Assembly: GCA_964568075.1 (NCBI GenBank)
Contig: CAZMOM010000002.1
Coordinates: 1 to 64,000 of the forward strand
Direction: 5' to 3'
DNA: 64,000 bases
Source: MnTg04 sp964568075
GTDB taxonomy: Bacteria > Pseudomonadota > Gammaproteobacteria > Steroidobacterales > MnTg04
In this document: piece by piece, positions 63,263 to 64,000 of the stretch
Numbering within the stretch: position 1 is the stretch's first letter
Layout: each line of letters begins with the position of its first letter
Notes under the pieces: generated by a model
The model's database searches: none
Told to the model about the DNA's origin: nothing
What the model saw: only the letters and a program-made list of their open reading frames with translations
Position numbers and translations under genes: made by a program

Positions 63263-64000
63263 TATTGTCCAGTCGCTTTCTTGTACGCCCGGTATTCGTC
63301 CCAGAGTTTATCTCTAAGAACCGGGTCAAGTTCGTTTTCCGCCGCCTCACGCAGCTGTCTCGCGACGATGTCATCATCGCTCCCATCAGGAATATCTTCC
63401 GGTGGCGGGCTGGGCTGGGCATTGCCGCCCTCTTTCCGGATCAATGAGGATTTATCCTGCCCGTTGCTCGCTTCACCCGCGGTTTGCCCCGCCTGCGCAA
63501 TCAGGAGATCGTCTTCGCCCGCAATCGTGTCGCCATCGTCGGAACCGAATCCCCGGTCGTTTCCTTCGTCGCCAAACTCACCGCCACCGATAGCAATTCC
63601 AATTTTTGAACCCCGACCGGCCAGTAACACACCGTCAAGAGTCGCCAGGGAACCGGACAATTGCGCATCCAGAACCACCACCCGGTCCGCTGACGTTCGC
63701 GCGCCGGGAATAACCAATATGACTCCGCTGCCACTAGAAGAACCGTCATCAAGGCCCGGCATTCCCGGCAGACCGAGTCCACCCGGCAGCATGATTCCAC
63801 CCGGCAAGAGTATGCTTCCGGGAACGGTTGTGAGGTCACCGGCGAGAACCATCCTGACGCCTGCATTCTGTCCGTTTGCCTGGTCAGCGTCGGTGTCCAC
63901 TGAGCGCATCCCCTCGTTTATTGCATTCATGACCTGCGCCAGACCTTGTAATGCGGCAAGCCTGACCTGCAATTCTTCTCCCGGTGAACCTTCACTCGAC
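63262..64000 (-). CDS. Gly/Asp-rich protein, 5' end beyond the window
   Basis: At least 245 residues of open frame reaching the right edge; its start is outside. A Leu-Pro-Gly-rich stretch (LLPGGIMLPGGLGLPGMPG) precedes a part with ILVIPGARTSADRVVVLDAQLSG, a Gly/Asp-rich section and an acidic helical C-terminus (ARQLREAAENELDPVLRDKLWDEYRAYKK broken here: ends YKKATGQ). No family is recognised. It is upstream in the same operon as the lipoprotein (TAATG). FecR-like proteins are one thought, but unproven. Confidence 0.65.
   Translation of the reverse strand, partial: SSEGSPGEELQVRLAALQGLAQVMNAINEGMRSVDTDADQANGQNAGVRMVLAGDLTTVPGSILLPGGIMLPGGLGLPGMPGLDDGSSSGSGVILVIPGARTSADRVVVLDAQLSGSLATLDGVLLAGRGSKIGIAIGGGEFGDEGNDRGFGSDDGDTIAGEDDLLIAQAGQTAGEASNGQDKSSLIRKEGGNAQPSPPPEDIPDGSDDDIVARQLREAAENELDPVLRDKLWDEYRAYKKATGQ

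Overview
The window is a chromosomal stretch of a moderately GC-rich gammaproteobacterium. The evidence is gene order: dapA with a BamC-like lipoprotein next to gcvR and bcp; ffh-rpsP-rimM-trmD-rplS; rpsF-rpsR-rplI-dnaB-alr; rnr-rlmB; a full SUF operon with its Rrf2 regulator; and kbl-tdh. The gene set (short PutA without a ribbon-helix-helix domain, a TRAP system with a TatT lipoprotein, sufBCDSU plus sufT and a Rieske protein) suggests a marine or sediment heterotroph, but the genus cannot be read from the sequence. Two runs of exactly ten Ns (14680-14689 and 26741-26750) show a scaffolded draft assembly, and each breaks a gene.

Layout. 1-14.2 kb: partial tRNA-Ser, lysine biosynthesis (dapA), gcvR, bcp, PIN-PhoH, the periplasmic protease BepA, class I aldolase, then the eight-gene SUF Fe-S operon with a trailing Rieske protein, and sixA. 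14.2-25.2 kb: amino-acid catabolism (sdaA, putA, kbl-tdh), a Nudix hydrolase, an S4 protein, a SYLF lipoprotein and SppA. 25.2-29.0 kb: a four-gene TRAP transporter (tatT-dctP-dctQ-dctM). 29.1-36.5 kb: rplS-trmD-rimM-rpsP, ffh (its 3' end appears frameshifted), a CcsA-like membrane protein, a CBS/CorC protein, radA. 36.6-40.8 kb: a CHASE2-Ser/Thr kinase, PP2C phosphatase and FHA module. 40.8-49.0 kb: alr, dnaB, the rpsF ribosomal operon, rlmB, rnr. 49.1-52.5 kb: tRNA-Leu(CAG), a 143-bp tandem repeat, a small membrane protein, a BNR/sialidase-like lipoprotein and a family 9 glycosyltransferase.

52.5-64.0 kb is the most unusual region. At least nine tightly packed minus-strand genes run, in transcription order, from a Gly-rich protein that enters from beyond the window, through a lipoprotein with a glycine-zipper segment, a Ser/Thr kinase with TPR and PEGA-like parts, an FHA-TM-PEGA-SUMF1 protein, a 93-residue exported protein, a MotA/TolQ/ExbB-type channel protein and a degenerate Hsp70-like protein with a C-terminal FHA domain, to two different von Willebrand factor A proteins. 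Both vWA proteins are anchored by an ExbD/TolR-like N-terminal helix that keeps the FLD aspartate. I read this as a proton-driven inner-membrane motor whose usual peptidoglycan-binding or TonB-type stator partner is replaced by paired vWA domains, under kinase/FHA control. That function is inference; the domain layout is visible in the sequence.

Three different structured, inverted-repeat elements (15661-15822, 23071-23319, 43271-43542) and the tandem array beside tRNA-Leu are the other non-coding features of note.
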